Assembly (NCBI GenBank): GCA_019426215.1
Contig: CM033391.1
Coordinates: 11,272,708-11,336,707, forward strand
DNA from: Buddleja alternifolia
Taxonomy: Eukaryota; Streptophyta; Magnoliopsida; Lamiales; Scrophulariaceae
Length of the DNA stretch: 64,000 bases
Reading direction: 5' to 3'
Part shown: piece after piece, positions 35,233 to 46,268 of the stretch
Position numbering within the stretch: the stretch's first letter is position 1
How the letters are laid out: each line of letters begins with the position of its first letter
Made by a program: the position numbers and the translations under genes
The notes under the pieces: generated by a model
What the model saw: only the letters and a program-made list of their open reading frames with translations
Databases searched by the model: none
What the model was told of the DNA's origin: nothing

Positions 35233-36817
35233 GGGATAATTGCAAACAACCCCCTCACATATGGGGGTCATTGCACTTCACCCCCTCACTTATTGAAATG
35301 TGCACTTTATCCTCTCACTTATCATAAAATGTGCACTGTTAGTGTGCATTTTATGCATATTTTTCATATAATTCTTTTATTCTTTTATTGGTATTTGAGT
35401 TTAAATAATAGATATTTAATATGGTTTTCTATTTTGATAGGTAAAAGTTCATAAAAGAAGAAAAATGAAGAAAAAGATGGAGAAAAAGAAGAAGGCATGT
35501 TATTTTAGTGTGATGAGGAAGAAAAAATCCTATTTTGTAGGAGTCTTCCTATTTTTTAGGAGCTTTCCTATTTCTTTTAGGAGTCTTATTAGTTTTATTC
35601 TATTAAGGAATTAATTTCCTTATTCAATTAGAATTAGAATTTTATTTAGTTAGGAGTCTTTTGGCTAGGCATATATAATTAGATATTGCTGAAATTTTAT
35701 TATCTCTTTTACACTTTTTGATATTACATGTTATTTTCATGGAGAGGAGAAATAATTCCAGCGTTTTTCTTTCTTTCGAGATGTATTGCTAAAGATTTTA
35801 TTTCTAGCCAAGGATTATTGAAGTTTTGATTCTACAAAAGTTGTGAGATCTAATTTATGTTTATTCCATCTTTGTTTTTGAGTATTTGCATATTTTCTGT
35901 GTTTGTTGATATTATTATTTTGATTAATTAAATAATAAGGGCCCGTTATTTGATTGTCGGAATAGTATATAGCCATTTAGAATGCCGAATCCGTAATTGT
36001 TTGGTCAATTTTAATATTTGTGGCAGTTAATAACGTTGATTATGGACAAGTTTTCGATTGTTGTTATGGGAATATGTGATCTAATCTAAATGAACCGAGC
36101 TTGCGAGTTTGTTGGTTAGAATTGGTGTTTCTCTATTTCTTAATGCTATTGTTAAATTAAATCCTAAGAGCTTATTTAGGGTTGTTTAATCAATAAGAGA
36201 AGTAATCAAAGAGCTTGTTTTGGTTATCGATAAATTAAAGAGAAACTAGGTTGTTAGAGCTTGTTAATAACTATAGCCAATTTATTCATGAACATTGAAG
36301 TATCTTTGCATCAAGGATCAACCATTGGAATCAAAATGGAGATAACTCCTCAGGCTAGAATCTCAACATAAATTGATTTCTTCTACTTGTTTAATTTTAC
36401 ATCTCTTGATTTTAATTAATTTTGTTATTTATTTTAATTTTAGTTTAATCGATTATTAAAAATCCCCCATTTTATTTAAATTTTAGTAAATTGAGAATTA
36501 AATCTGAACCAATCCCTAAAGATTCGACCCTGCTCATCACTATCTACAAATTTAGGAGTAGAAATTATTTTTGTATGGATTCGACACCCATCATGCACTT
36601 ACCCCCTTCGGGCAACTCGGGCAGAAAAAATACAAAGGAATTTTTCATACGTTGCTGCCCGGATTTGAATTTTCCTTTGTATTTTTTTGCCCCAAACTGC
36701 CCGAAGGGGGTAAGCGCACATTTTATGATAAGTGAGGGGGTAAAGTGCACATTTCAATAAGTGAGGGGGTGAAGTGCAATGACCCCCATATGTGAGGGGG
36801 GTGTCTACAATTATCCC
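35233..36817. mobile_element. Fold-back MULE-type MITE split by a solo LTR
   Basis: The arms start GGGATAATTG at both ends (inverted) and stay nearly identical for about 105 bp (CCCCCTCACATATGGGGGTC and CACTTATCATAAAATGTGC). A perfect 9-bp duplication TTATAATTT flanks the element (35224-35232 and 36818-36826), the Mutator signature. Without the inserted LTR at 35337-36593 the element would be about 330 bp and nearly a complete palindrome. Confidence 0.88.
35337..36593 (+). mobile_element. Solo LTR, 1257 bp, inside the MULE-type MITE
   Basis: Starts TGTTAGTGTGCAT and ends GACACCCATCA, that is TG...CA. It is flanked by a perfect 5-bp duplication TGCAC (35332-35336 and 36594-36598) cut from the MITE arm. 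The 3' end carries GATTCGACCCTGCTCATCAC, a text I associate with LTR ends of plant retroelements. A TATA-like CATATATAATTAG lies near 35670. No internal region is present, so it is most likely the product of LTR-LTR recombination. Confidence 0.85.
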
Positions 36818-37151
36818 TTATAATTTTGTATAGTTACAATTAAGTCCTATATAATTAGGTCCCTAAACTTTGAAAAAGTTATAATTAGGTGCTATGTATG
36901 TTATTTTTTTTTACTTTATTATAAATGATCTCAATTCAATTATTAATAATAGATATATATTAAAACTAGTACAAAATGCATATACAATTTAAGTTAAAAA
37001 CATTAAGATATTCATTTCAACATAGATTATATTACACAAAATACCAAAATACATGATTTGAAAAAAGAGTAACTAAAGATAATAAGACTAATAAATAAGA
37101 TAGGCAACAACAATTTAATATTGTGGTAAATCGGTTCCGTCTCCACCGAAA

Positions 37152-37366
37152 TTAAGAAAATAGGACACATCTTAGGCTATGATCCTCCATAGACGCATCT
37201 TTTGACTCATTGTATAATTGAGTCACTCGATTCCATAATCTATTTTTAGTCTGGTTTATACTAGTAATTCGATCTTGAGAAATATCCAAAAAAAGATGAC
37301 ATAAAAGTATATCTTCCTCAACACGATAATTAGTTGATCGAGAAGATATTTTTTGTGCAAATTGTG
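37152..37366 (-). pseudogene. PIF/Harbinger ORF1 (Myb/trihelix-like) remnant
   Basis: On the minus strand the C-terminal part of an open frame resembles the Myb/SANT-like DNA-binding protein encoded by plant PIF/Harbinger elements (often annotated as NAM-associated or glutathione S-transferase T3-like). Key text: NYRVEEDILL, LDISQDRIT and LWNRVTQLYNE. It diverges head-to-head from the transposase remnant at 37558-38132, the arrangement found in many PIF elements. Confidence 0.7.
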
Positions 37367-37557
37367 AAGAAAAATGTGTAGTAGTAACAACAACAGTAAT
37401 AGAAATTGAAAGGTAATGTGATGGAATAAAATGACTGGGTAGTCTATATATATACAAAAATCTCATCCAAAAGAAAATCTCAATCTCATCCAAAAATCTC
37501 ATCTCAATCTATTGAACGTTGGATGGATTTTTTTATCTCAATCTCAATCATCAGATG

Positions 37558-38132
37558 AATTTTGGTACGTCAGGTACCAATAATGATATTAATATGTTAG
37601 AATCATTGGATTTGTTTTTCAATCTTGCTCAAGGTATTGCTCCCCCAACACATTATGTTATTCAAGAAAAAAAAATACAATATGAGATATTATTTAGTTG
37701 ATAGTATATATCCAAAATGTCCACTCTAGTGCAAACTATTTGAGTGTCGCGGGGACCAAAGAAAAAATATTTTGCGATGAAACAAGAAGCATGTAGGAAA
37801 AACATGGAGCGTGCATTCGGAGTTCTACAATCAAAATTTGCAATTGTTGCAGGACTGACACGTTTTTTGGAAAAAAAGATGTGCTACATGACATCATGAC
37901 TGCGTTCATTATCATGCACAACATGATAATTGAGTATGAACGTGATCCCAATGCACCAATTGCAGATGTGGTAGAAACACCAGCTTCAATAGTTGATCTG
38001 GCGGATGAAAGTCATTGATTTCAACAATTTCTTGGTTGATATAGAAAAATCAAAGACAAAAATGCTCATATTGAACTTCCTAATGCATTAATAAAGCATT
38101 TATGGGAGCAACATGGTAATTCACAAAATTAA
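37558..38132 (+). pseudogene. PIF/Harbinger transposase (Plant_tran/HARBI1-like) remnant
   Basis: C-terminal half of a DDE transposase spread over three frames. NNDINMLESLDLF (37570s) contains the second catalytic aspartate region. ERAFGVLQSKFAIV (37809 onwards) and DIMTAFIIMHNMIIE (37888 onwards) are hallmark blocks of this family, and a C-terminal HLWEQHGN block ends near 38125. At least two frameshifts and one stop inactivate it. The element termini are not certain; a typical Harbinger-like end text (TACACATTGAAGATGCC) lies at 38575-38591. Confidence 0.82.
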
Positions 38133-38646
38133 TGAATAATATTATCAAGTCCTTTTTAATCGTGTTGTATTAATGTTAATTAATCAATTTAATCAAATTT
38201 TGTTTAATGTGATATATAAATTGTAAACCCGACCTTTATATATTGCTTAAATTTTTAATTTAATTTATAAAATATCAAAATAGATTTAAATTAAATTTTA
38301 ATAATTTATTATTAAATAATTGTTTATTATTATTAAATTACAAAAATATAATAAATTGTAATATCTGAAAACAACACAAGGTATTTACTTGGATGAATAC
38401 GTAACAAAAAATTTAAAGTTGTGTGTTATTTATAAAATATGAGAAGTAGTTTAAAACGTGTAAAAAGGAATATTGTAGGGAATATACTTTTTGTGTGATA
38501 AAATGGTACAGTACATTGGAGTGCAGTTACTGTAGCTGCACAAAAATAATGCAAAAGTTGCACTACTTTTGTGCTACACATTGAAGATGCCGTGAGGGAA
38601 AATAATATTGGTGATATTGTCAACATTGTCACTTAGATGCAATCTC

Positions 38647-38879
38647 TATTAAACTTCTGTTAAGTTAGTTATGTATCTATATATAGTTATCAGCTTTCTA
38701 TTTATAGTACGTAGTTCGTTAAGTGGTTAATTGCCTCTTTCATAGCCTTATATATAGAGGTGTTCACGTCTTTCTTTTGTATCGTTCATTATCGTAAACT
38801 CACAGATACACATACATTATGTAATCATCTTCAAGATTCAATACAATGGATGATTCTTCTTGCTTTTCTATTCTTGGAA
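38647..38879 (+). repeat. Copia 5' LTR
   Basis: Matches 48936-49179, including TTAGTTATGTATCTATATAT, CCTTATATATAGAGGTGTTC and AATCATCTTCAAGATTCA. The TATA-like TTATATATAGAGG is the probable promoter. A 3-4 bp indel near the start and another in the middle distinguish it from the 3' LTR. Confidence 0.88.
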
Positions 38880-38891
38880 TGGCATCTGGGC
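38880..38891 (+). other. Degenerate primer-binding site of the copia element
   Basis: TGGCATCTGGGC directly follows the 5' LTR and matches the initiator-methionine-tRNA site TGGTATCAGAGC at 9 of 12 positions. Confidence 0.6.
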
Positions 38892-39016
38892 CATGAACAT
38901 CTTCTTCGTTTCAGTTCATCTTGTTTTCTGATTCTTAAGCCTGCGCTTCATATTGCGATCTGATATCTTTCTTTCTTATCCTTTCGTAGAAGGTTTCTTA
39001 TCAATCTTGATTCAAG

Positions 39017-40723
39017 ATGGCAACAGATCCATCTGCCTTGTCTACAACAGTCCAATCTTCAACCAATACATCCATTGATTTTCAAGATTCTTTGTACCTT
39101 CATCCATCCGATTCTCCCACCACTGATTTGGTTACAGAAACTCAAGGGTTCGGATAATTACAAGATTTGGAGTAGGAGATGTTGGTGACATTGGAAGCAA
39201 AAATCAAATTGGGGTTTATCGGTGGAACTTGCTTTATCCACCTAGTGATTCCCCATTACTGGCACAATAGAAAAAGATGTCATGTATTAGTGCGTTACTG
39301 GATACATAGATCTCTGTCAAGAGATCTTATTCGTGAAGTTGTATACCGTGAATCAGCACAATTGATTTGGAAAGAACTTAAGGAAAGATTTGACAAGGTT
39401 AATGGAGCCAGACTATATCTTCTATATAGGCAGATAAACACTATTACACAAGGGAGTAGTCCTGTCACTGTATATTGCTCACAACTGAGACAACTTTGAG
39501 ATGAATATGAGTCCCCCACACCATTACCCTCTTCCAAACTAAATCAAGATTATGTGGACTTTACTCTTCAACTTAAGATGATGCAGTTTTTGATAGGCCT
39601 CAATGAATGTTACAGTGGGATTAGATACCAAATTCTTATGATGTATCATTTGCCAACACATGGCCAAGTGTTTTCCATTGTTAGTAAGGGATAAATACAA
39701 AATTCCCCTTGAACTATTCTTACTGTCGCATATACCCCCCTAAACTTTAAAAGGTACCAAAATAGTCCCTCGTGGAAATTTTTAAGCAATTCCAAATACT
39801 TCAACCCAAACATAACCTTACAATATTTAAGCACCAAATAGACTTGGTTAATTTTTTTTTCATTGAACTTATATGATTTGTAAGAAAATGCAAATAGATT
39901 TAAATAGGCTTTGTTGGTGATACAATTAAATAACTTATAACTGAATTTGATACAATTAGAAAACACAAATCTTCGTAGTTTAAATCTATAATTTGTTAAT
40001 TAATAATTGGTTAATTTTATTAAATTAAATTAAATATTTTATTAATTTATAAATTATAAATTTATAGATTACAAGATTTAAATGATTTGTTAGTTGATAA
40101 GATTTAATTAAACAATATTTAAATAATTATAATAACTCTTCATAATTCTTGAATTAAGAGATTACAAGATTCAAATGATTTGTTAATTTTGAAGACTTAA
40201 TTTGATAAATTCATTTAAAAAAATGAAGGAATCATCGGTTAAGTTAATATAGTGCTTAATATTTCAAGGTTGTGTTTGGATGAGAGCATTTGGATAACTC
40301 ATGAATTTTCATGAGGGACCATTTTGATACCTTTTAAAGTTTAAGGGGGTATATGCTACATTAGGGATAGTTCAGGGGGCATTTTGTATTTAGCCCTTGT
40401 TAGTAATGAAGAAACTCAACATGAGATCACTACCCACCCAATTGTGAAAAATGACAATTAGGTATCGGTTTGCACTTTTACCCAATCTGGGAAGCACCAC
40501 TCTATTGGATTAGAGAATACAATGTATATTCTTGGCTATCTCCCAGCAAAAGACTGTACAAGGTCAAAAGAAAGATGAGGCCACATGTGAAAATTGCAAG
40601 ATTTCTGGCCATGTTAAGGAAAATTGTTACAAACTTATTGGCTATCCACCAAATTTTGGAAGAGGAAGAAGAAGAAGAGGTAGAGGAAATGACAGTGAAG
40701 ATTCACCAATTAAGGACAGTTGA
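39017..40723 (+). pseudogene. Copia gag, interrupted by a MITE
   Basis: Starts at ATG 39017. The region resembles the plant copia gag of the UBN2 type: SDSPTTDLVT, KLGFIGGT, an arginine/leucine helix near DLIREVVY, and KELKERFDKVNGARL. It is split at 39688-40396 by a MITE with a 10-bp duplication; read across the insertion, the frame continues in phase. Downstream is the CCHC zinc knuckle CENCKISGHVKENC (40590s). Stops occur early (for example after TETQGFG, near 39156) and near 39497. Confidence 0.85.
39688..40396. mobile_element. MULE-type MITE, 709 bp, inside copia gag
   Basis: Inverted tips: GGGATAAATACAAAAT at 39688 and, reversed from 40396, GGGCTAAATACAAAAT. A perfect 10-bp duplication TTGTTAGTAA flanks it (39678-39687 and 40397-40406). 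The subterminal arms contain CCCTAAACTTTAAAAGGTA in both orientations. The interior is AT-rich and non-coding, so the minus-strand frame at 39646-39966 is accidental. Confidence 0.92.
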
Positions 40724-40905
40724 GAGGTTTTATTGCAAATCAAGTTACAAACAATCAAGATTTCACTGGAGAACTTCATACTGCAGACTCCAATACAAAC
40801 ACTAAATTATCTTCAAGCTCAACTCCTACCTTCACTCCACAACAATATTAACAGCTTCTTCAGCTGATTGGCTTATGTCATCATGGTGACAATTCTACTT
40901 CCCTA

Positions 40906-41898
40906 ATGCATACAATCAATTTGACAGGTACCATCATTCATTATCCTATGTCTCTAATTACTAGAAACACTAAATATTGGATTTTTGACAGTGGAGCAAA
41001 CCAACAAATCACTCTTGATATATCTCTTTTTCATAAACATCATGATAATAAATTAGATTTCTCTACTGTCAAGTTACCAAATGGTGTAACTATTTGTACA
41101 AGAGATATCACTTTGCCATTTAGTCTTATCCTTAAAGGAGTCTTATGTGTGTCATATTTTCACTATAATCTAATATCCATATCAAAGTTTTGATAATAAT
41201 TGCTTTGTTAGCATATATCCTCATCTTTTTGTGTTGCAGGACAATTGGAATGGGAAGATAAAGGGGACCTGTAGATTGCTAAATGGGTTATACTACCTTG
41301 ATAACTCTTTACAGTCACCTTTAGTGGCTACTTTTGATTCTATTTCCTTCAATTGTAATAAGGTTTCTTCTTGTAATTCAAATAAAGATGAAGACCTTGT
41401 TCTTTGGCATAAAAGGCTAGGACATTTTTAGTTTAGTAGAATCTACTTGTTGCCAGATTTGAATGTTGACGTGAATAAAAGCTCTATTCATTGTCCTATT
41501 TGTCCTTCGGTTAAGCAAGCTAGAACCCCCTTCCCTATCAAAGAGTTTCAAATCATGTTTTTAAGCTTATACATGTTGATGTTTGGGGGACCTATAAAGA
41601 TCATATGTATAATAATGAACAATACTTCATTACCATTTTGATGATTTTTTCAGATCTTGTTGGTCTTTCCTTATGAAAAGTAAGTCTGAAGTGTTTGAAA
41701 TTCTTAATAATTATATAAATTATGTTCATTATCAATATTCTGTTTATATTAAGACTATAAGAACTGATAATGCCTGCAATTTTTTTAGCCAGGAGTGTAC
41801 TAATTTATTTAAGTCCTATGGTATTTCACATCAAAGTTCTTATGTATATACTCCACAACAAAATGGAGTGGTTGAGAGGAAACATAGGCATATCTTAA
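40906..41898 (+). pseudogene. Copia protease, GAG-preintegrase and integrase N-terminal part
   Basis: The aspartic protease signature WIFDSGANQQIT lies near 40980. The preintegrase motif VLWHKRLGHF lies near 41400-41430, followed by the HHCC-type zinc-binding region (HCPICPSVKQ). Integrase core text is present, including TIRTDNACNFF with the second catalytic aspartate and YTPQQNGVVERKHRHIL with the catalytic glutamate. Frameshifts and stops break the frame near 41190, 41430 and 41640. It ends at the PIF-like insertion. Confidence 0.88.
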
Positions 41899-42879
41899 GG
41901 ACTTGTTTGGTTGCCTTAATGGGATTAACCTTAATCATAGTCAAGCTTGACTAATAATCAAGATTGTCTTGATTATTTGTGTTTGGTTGCAATTTTGCAC
42001 CCATTGATTAGCTTTTCAGATTAGCTCTTGCCATGTTTGGTTCATTTTGATTAAAGTAGTGATTATTGACAAAATTACATAAATGTCCCTTAAAACTTTA
42101 TCCAAATTACTAGTTTTGCATTACTTTTTCTTTCACTTTTTAATTTAATTTTATATATAATTAAATAATACCATAAATTGAATAAACACAAAAAATAGCC
42201 TTAGATGAAACTTCGTGGAATTTTCTCATAAAAAATAAACAAGACCAAACCATAAAGTATTTATCTTCTAGCTCAACAAAGATTACACTAAAAAATGCAA
42301 TAGTATATATCTAAAGGAACAAACGACACACCACCTAATTTAAGTAACAATATTTATTCAAAAATAAAGAAAATGTAAAAGGTATACAAGTTGCATATAC
42401 CAATATGTACAATAAAACGAAATCAGTACAAGAAAAAGAGAGACAAAAAGTCATCTTAATGACTTCATCTTCTTCAAACATTCATTCGCCTTGCAACTGA
42501 AAAACTATATTCCCCAGTGTGTCATTGCAAACGACATCAACTTTTAATGGAGTTTATAATTTTTTACAAATTTTCAACCCCTTGTCATTGATAATCAAGA
42601 TTGCATGGATCCCACACTCCGAAATTCAAACGACATCAACAGCTACTCCTACAAAATGATACAAACAAATGAGCAAATATCCTCTCATTCTTTCATACGT
42701 GAGTATGAATGAGTATCCATTGCTCGTTAATTGTCAAAGCATAATTAGGATTTTGATCAAGTACTAATTTCTTAAGCCAACCAAAACACACTTCAAAGCC
42801 CCCGAAAATTCAAAACCAACTCTTTGTTGTAAATTATTTGAACTTCTAAATGTTGTTGCTGCTTCTAATTAATTATATT

Positions 42880-43046
42880 ACATGTATGTAAGCATAACAC
42901 AATCGCAGGTATAGCCTTTCTTGAACAATGCTTCTCTAATTTCGGGAGTGCCCATAGCTCTAATCAAGGAATCAAAAATAGTTGTCCCAACAATCACAAA
43001 GACTCCCTTTTTGACTTGGAGCTATCATCACCCTCACCCATCCTAT
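42880..43046 (-). pseudogene. Captured ALG13-like glycosyltransferase fragment
   Basis: On the minus strand the text begins with a possible start (MGEGDDSSKS) at about 43041. After a 1-bp frameshift it continues as GVFVIVGTTIFDSLIRA and then PEIREALFKKGYT. This is the N-terminal beta-strand and glycine loop of the ALG13-type UDP-GlcNAc transferase subunit, which with ALG14 adds the second GlcNAc of the N-glycan precursor at the ER. Only about 50 residues, roughly the first exon, are present. The frameshift and truncation make it non-functional. The recognition is from family memory and needs a protein search. Confidence 0.72.
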
Positions 43047-43415
43047 ATTCTCCAACTTAATATTTCACTTTATTGGGACAATTAATGAAGAAAACACAAA
43101 ACTTTCCAAGAAATTAAACACATGTTGAGAGACTTCATTAACTAATCTGCAAATTGTACATTTTGTAATCAAATCAAATTAACACAATGCAAAGAGATTC
43201 TATATACTAGAAAAATTATAGAGCAAGATCAATAAGATTATATTAAAATCAACATGATTAGGTATTGATCAATTTAGATCAATTTATTTCGACATAAATT
43301 CTTTGATTTACAACGAATTAAAACAGAGATCACAACTGAAATTACAAAGAGAATAAAGAAAAGAGTATATTTTTTCCTCCCTAAAGCATAATTCCAGCTG
43401 CAAAATCAAAGAGGT

Positions 43416-45762
43416 GAGGGATGGCAATGGAGCCGAGTTAGATGGATATTCGCCCCGAACCGGCCTAGGTATGGGGTGGGTAGTGGTTTTGGTGTAACCC
43501 ATCCCACTAATGTTATTCAGTAAATAGATTTTTGGGGCTGGTTTGGGTTCACCAATTGAGTTATGGGGAAGGTTATGAATATTAAATTTATGACCCGTCC
43601 GGAAATATTGTCAGTAATGGTTTTAGTGCAACCCACCCCATAACCCATCCCCCTAATATTGTTCAGTAAATAGTTTTTTTATATAATATTTTCAGCATAG
43701 ATAAGTTGCTTAAGTTTGCATAACTTAACATATTTTTTTATTATATTTTATTTGTGAACCAAAAGTGATTAGTGAAGCTGAAAAGTCTAAAAAAGAACAT
43801 ACATGGCCATGTAGTAGAACTTGAATCTAAACATGTCAAATCCTGGATTGAAGTTCTCCAGTTCTCCATTTGTCATCGAGAGTACCAAAAATCCTGCTTC
43901 GAGAGATCCTAACAGTAACCAAGTGGTTTAGCCTCTGACTGAGAAGAAGATTAGAGAGAGGAAATTCATGATTGCAATGAACAAATCGAGGAGCGAAGAA
44001 CTGAATTCTTCGACTTCAGCTGTGGTTTGTGAAAAATGAAGACGATTGGAGAAACACAAGTGTTCATGTGTGGCATATAAAAATTTGCGTGCATCTCAGA
44101 AAGAGTTTTTTAAGAGCCATCGGGAAATAGATGACGAGGTCTTTTATAAGCTGAAGGAGTTTGATAGGGCAGTTGAGAACGAAGAGATAAATTCTGATGC
44201 TGACAAAGGATCTAAAGGAAATGTGGAGGAAAATGTGTCGATTCCTGGACCTAGAAGGGTGATGCATCTTGTGAAGGAATTTCAGAAACTTTCGATACTA
44301 AAATTGAAGGAGGTGGAGGAAATGAAGGATGACACAGTAACAAAGGTTTCGCTTTTTGCATTTTGTCCATCAGATTTTTCCCTGACATTGGAGCACTTAG
44401 GTCTTGATTCTCATCATTCTTATCCATTACACAACAGACAGGGAAGGTTAGTGAGGACAACAACTGATAGACATTTTTTTAATTATGACAAATAACTGAA
44501 TAAAATGTGCTTGCAACTTCTTTTGCTCTGATTCCTAATTGGATTTTGTGTCTTTGAAGCTTCCACTTTTCAACCACAACTTCTGCCAGTGGTAAAAAAA
44601 AAAAAACAGGCAAAGTGTGAGAACTTTGAACCATTTTTCTCACATACTTTGCATAAATGACACAAATAGTTCTTACATTAGGTGATCTTATCCATGTTTT
44701 CACTTTCGTAGAATAACAAATCATCTGGAAACCCTACCAAAAGACACTGGAAAAGAAAGAAGCTGAAAACAACCTCTCTAAAGTCTTTCACGCTTAGAAC
44801 AGAGGTTTATCTTCTGAAAATCTGATTAATGCCTATGATTGTTACATGTAACATGAATTCAGTGTCACTGTAATATATCGGAGTATTTGCAATTAGAATA
44901 TTGAACTTCACATCTATATGGAAAAATAAGCAGAGCTCATCTATCACAGAAAGAAATAAAATGATAGGAGGAACTTTTTGTAATCTGGTACATTATAACA
45001 GGAGAAGGTTGCATAGCTTCCAAGCATTTTCTAGCGATTGACGATCGGGCACAATAATGAAAGTAAGAAAGATAATCATGTTGATTCTTTGAATATAGTT
45101 AAGTTATAGAACTTGAGTAGGAAGACAATCCTCAATGTGCGAAAATTTATGCATTAATATTGGCCTGAACGTCATTATCCAAGTGCTTGCCCCCTGAGTG
45201 GAAGCTTGAATCAGTACTACTGTTGTTTTGATCCTTAAGTGTTTGTATCTCTCTTGAAATATCACAATTTTGGCAATCAGTTTGACTGTACGAAATAAGA
45301 AGATGCAAGAAGGAAGAATTCATGAAGAACTTGCAACATATGAGCTCAAAAGAGGAGAAGTTGCGTATACCAATCGCTCAAGGTCTTCCCTGGACAACAG
45401 ATGAACCAGAGGTAACTTGTAACACCTAAGAAATAGCTTTCCTAATGAATTTATGCTTTTTTTATGAGATCTCTTGGTTCTTCTTTCTTTCTCGTCATTC
45501 CTTTAATTATTTCTATATATAAATTATTTTGCTTGATTGTGAAATTTCAACATGTTTGCCAATATTGTGAGTTTATTAGTTTTTAGATTATTCAGATTCG
45601 GTTGAGTCATTGCAGACTGGATGACTTAATGAATTTTCATGACTCATTCGGGGTTAAAAGGTAAAACGTGAACCTGCCGGGCATTTACCCCGGGGGGGGG
45701 GGGGCAGTTTTTGGGTTTAAATAAAGTGAAATGAGGCTCATACCCGTCCTATTGCCATCTCT
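43416..45762. mobile_element. hAT-like element nested in the PIF-like element
   Basis: The tips are inverted: GAGGGATGGCAAT at 43416 and ATTGCCATCTCT ending at 45762, the TAGGGATGGCAAT-type end of plant hAT elements. AGAGGT occurs on both outer sides (43410-43415 and 45763-45768) but a clean 8-bp duplication is not seen. Subterminal CCCATCCC/GGGGTGGG-type motifs occur at the left. No transposase was found. The interior carries the TPX2-family gene fragment at 43836-45411, so this is a gene-capturing element or an element with a host insertion. A run of G residues lies at 45692-45704. Confidence 0.6.
43836..45411 (+). pseudogene. TPX2-family microtubule-associated protein fragment, with introns
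   Basis: Three exon-like blocks in order: about 43836-44446 (ending at GT), about 44715-44804 (ending at GT) and about 45290-45411 (ending at GT). Text typical of the plant TPX2-domain proteins described as cell-cycle-regulated microtubule-associated: LTEKKIRERKFMIA, VAYKNLRASQKEFF, RRVMHLVKEFQKL, PSDFSLTLEHLGLDS, HWKRKKLKTTSLKSFTLRTE and LRIPIAQGLPWTTDEPE. Two stop codons interrupt the first block (near 43930 and 44036). Introns are retained, so it was copied from genomic DNA rather than from mRNA. The TPX2 domain proper at the C-terminus is missing. Confidence 0.8.
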
Positions 45763-46132
45763 AGAGGTAAACAGATAACAGAAGGCACAATGTACAATAT
45801 CACATGTTAGACAAAGATTAAGATCTAAGAATATTTCCAATGCTTCTATACTCATAATTGTCATACCTTCCCCAATATAATTATACTTACATCAAACTCA
45901 TTTCCCCAAAATTTTAATAAAATAGAATCAATCACACAAAAACCCAATTTCTACACTTAGGAAACAAACCTATCGCCTATAGACCTGAGTTTGAGATAAA
46001 AAATTATGATAGAATAGTGTTTGAACAATTGATTGAAATTACTAGATGCATGCATAAGAAATGAAAAAGCCCCCGTTAATTATGTTTTACTATAAAACAA
46101 AACAAGAACAACCGTGAGAAATAATAGCCTAC

Positions 46133-46268
46133 ATATCTGCGGAGACTCCAGGTACGCGAGCATCGACACCACGCAACTCTCCAGAAAGTCCCCTAGGCTT
46201 GGCTTCGATGATGTACCGTCGAAAGAGCCCCCTTTCTTACCCAAGAATGAAAATGATAAAGGTTTCAA
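46133..46268 (-). pseudogene. Captured F-box protein PP2-A-like fragment
   Basis: The minus-strand frame starting at 46268 reads a short lead, then SKPSLGDFLESCVVSMLAYL and ESPQICRL. This resembles the N-terminal F-box of plant PP2-A11 to A13-type proteins (SCF ubiquitin ligase adaptors joined to a phloem-lectin domain). Homology stops after about residue 46, at roughly 46133, and unrelated sequence follows. The conserved proline of the F-box (normally DIPESC) is replaced by Leu. It is a fragment that cannot encode the lectin part. Confidence 0.7.

Noticed and set aside
36565..36750. Open frames on both strands in the fold-back element arm
   Set aside because: They arise from the palindrome and contain no conserved protein text.
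44046..44495. 149-codon open frame as an intact gene
   Set aside because: It is part of the TPX2-family fragment, which has stops upstream and exon ends inside the frame.
45692..45704. Run of G residues as a regulatory G-quadruplex
   Set aside because: A single homopolymer run with no spaced G tracts; most simply slippage within a transposon end.
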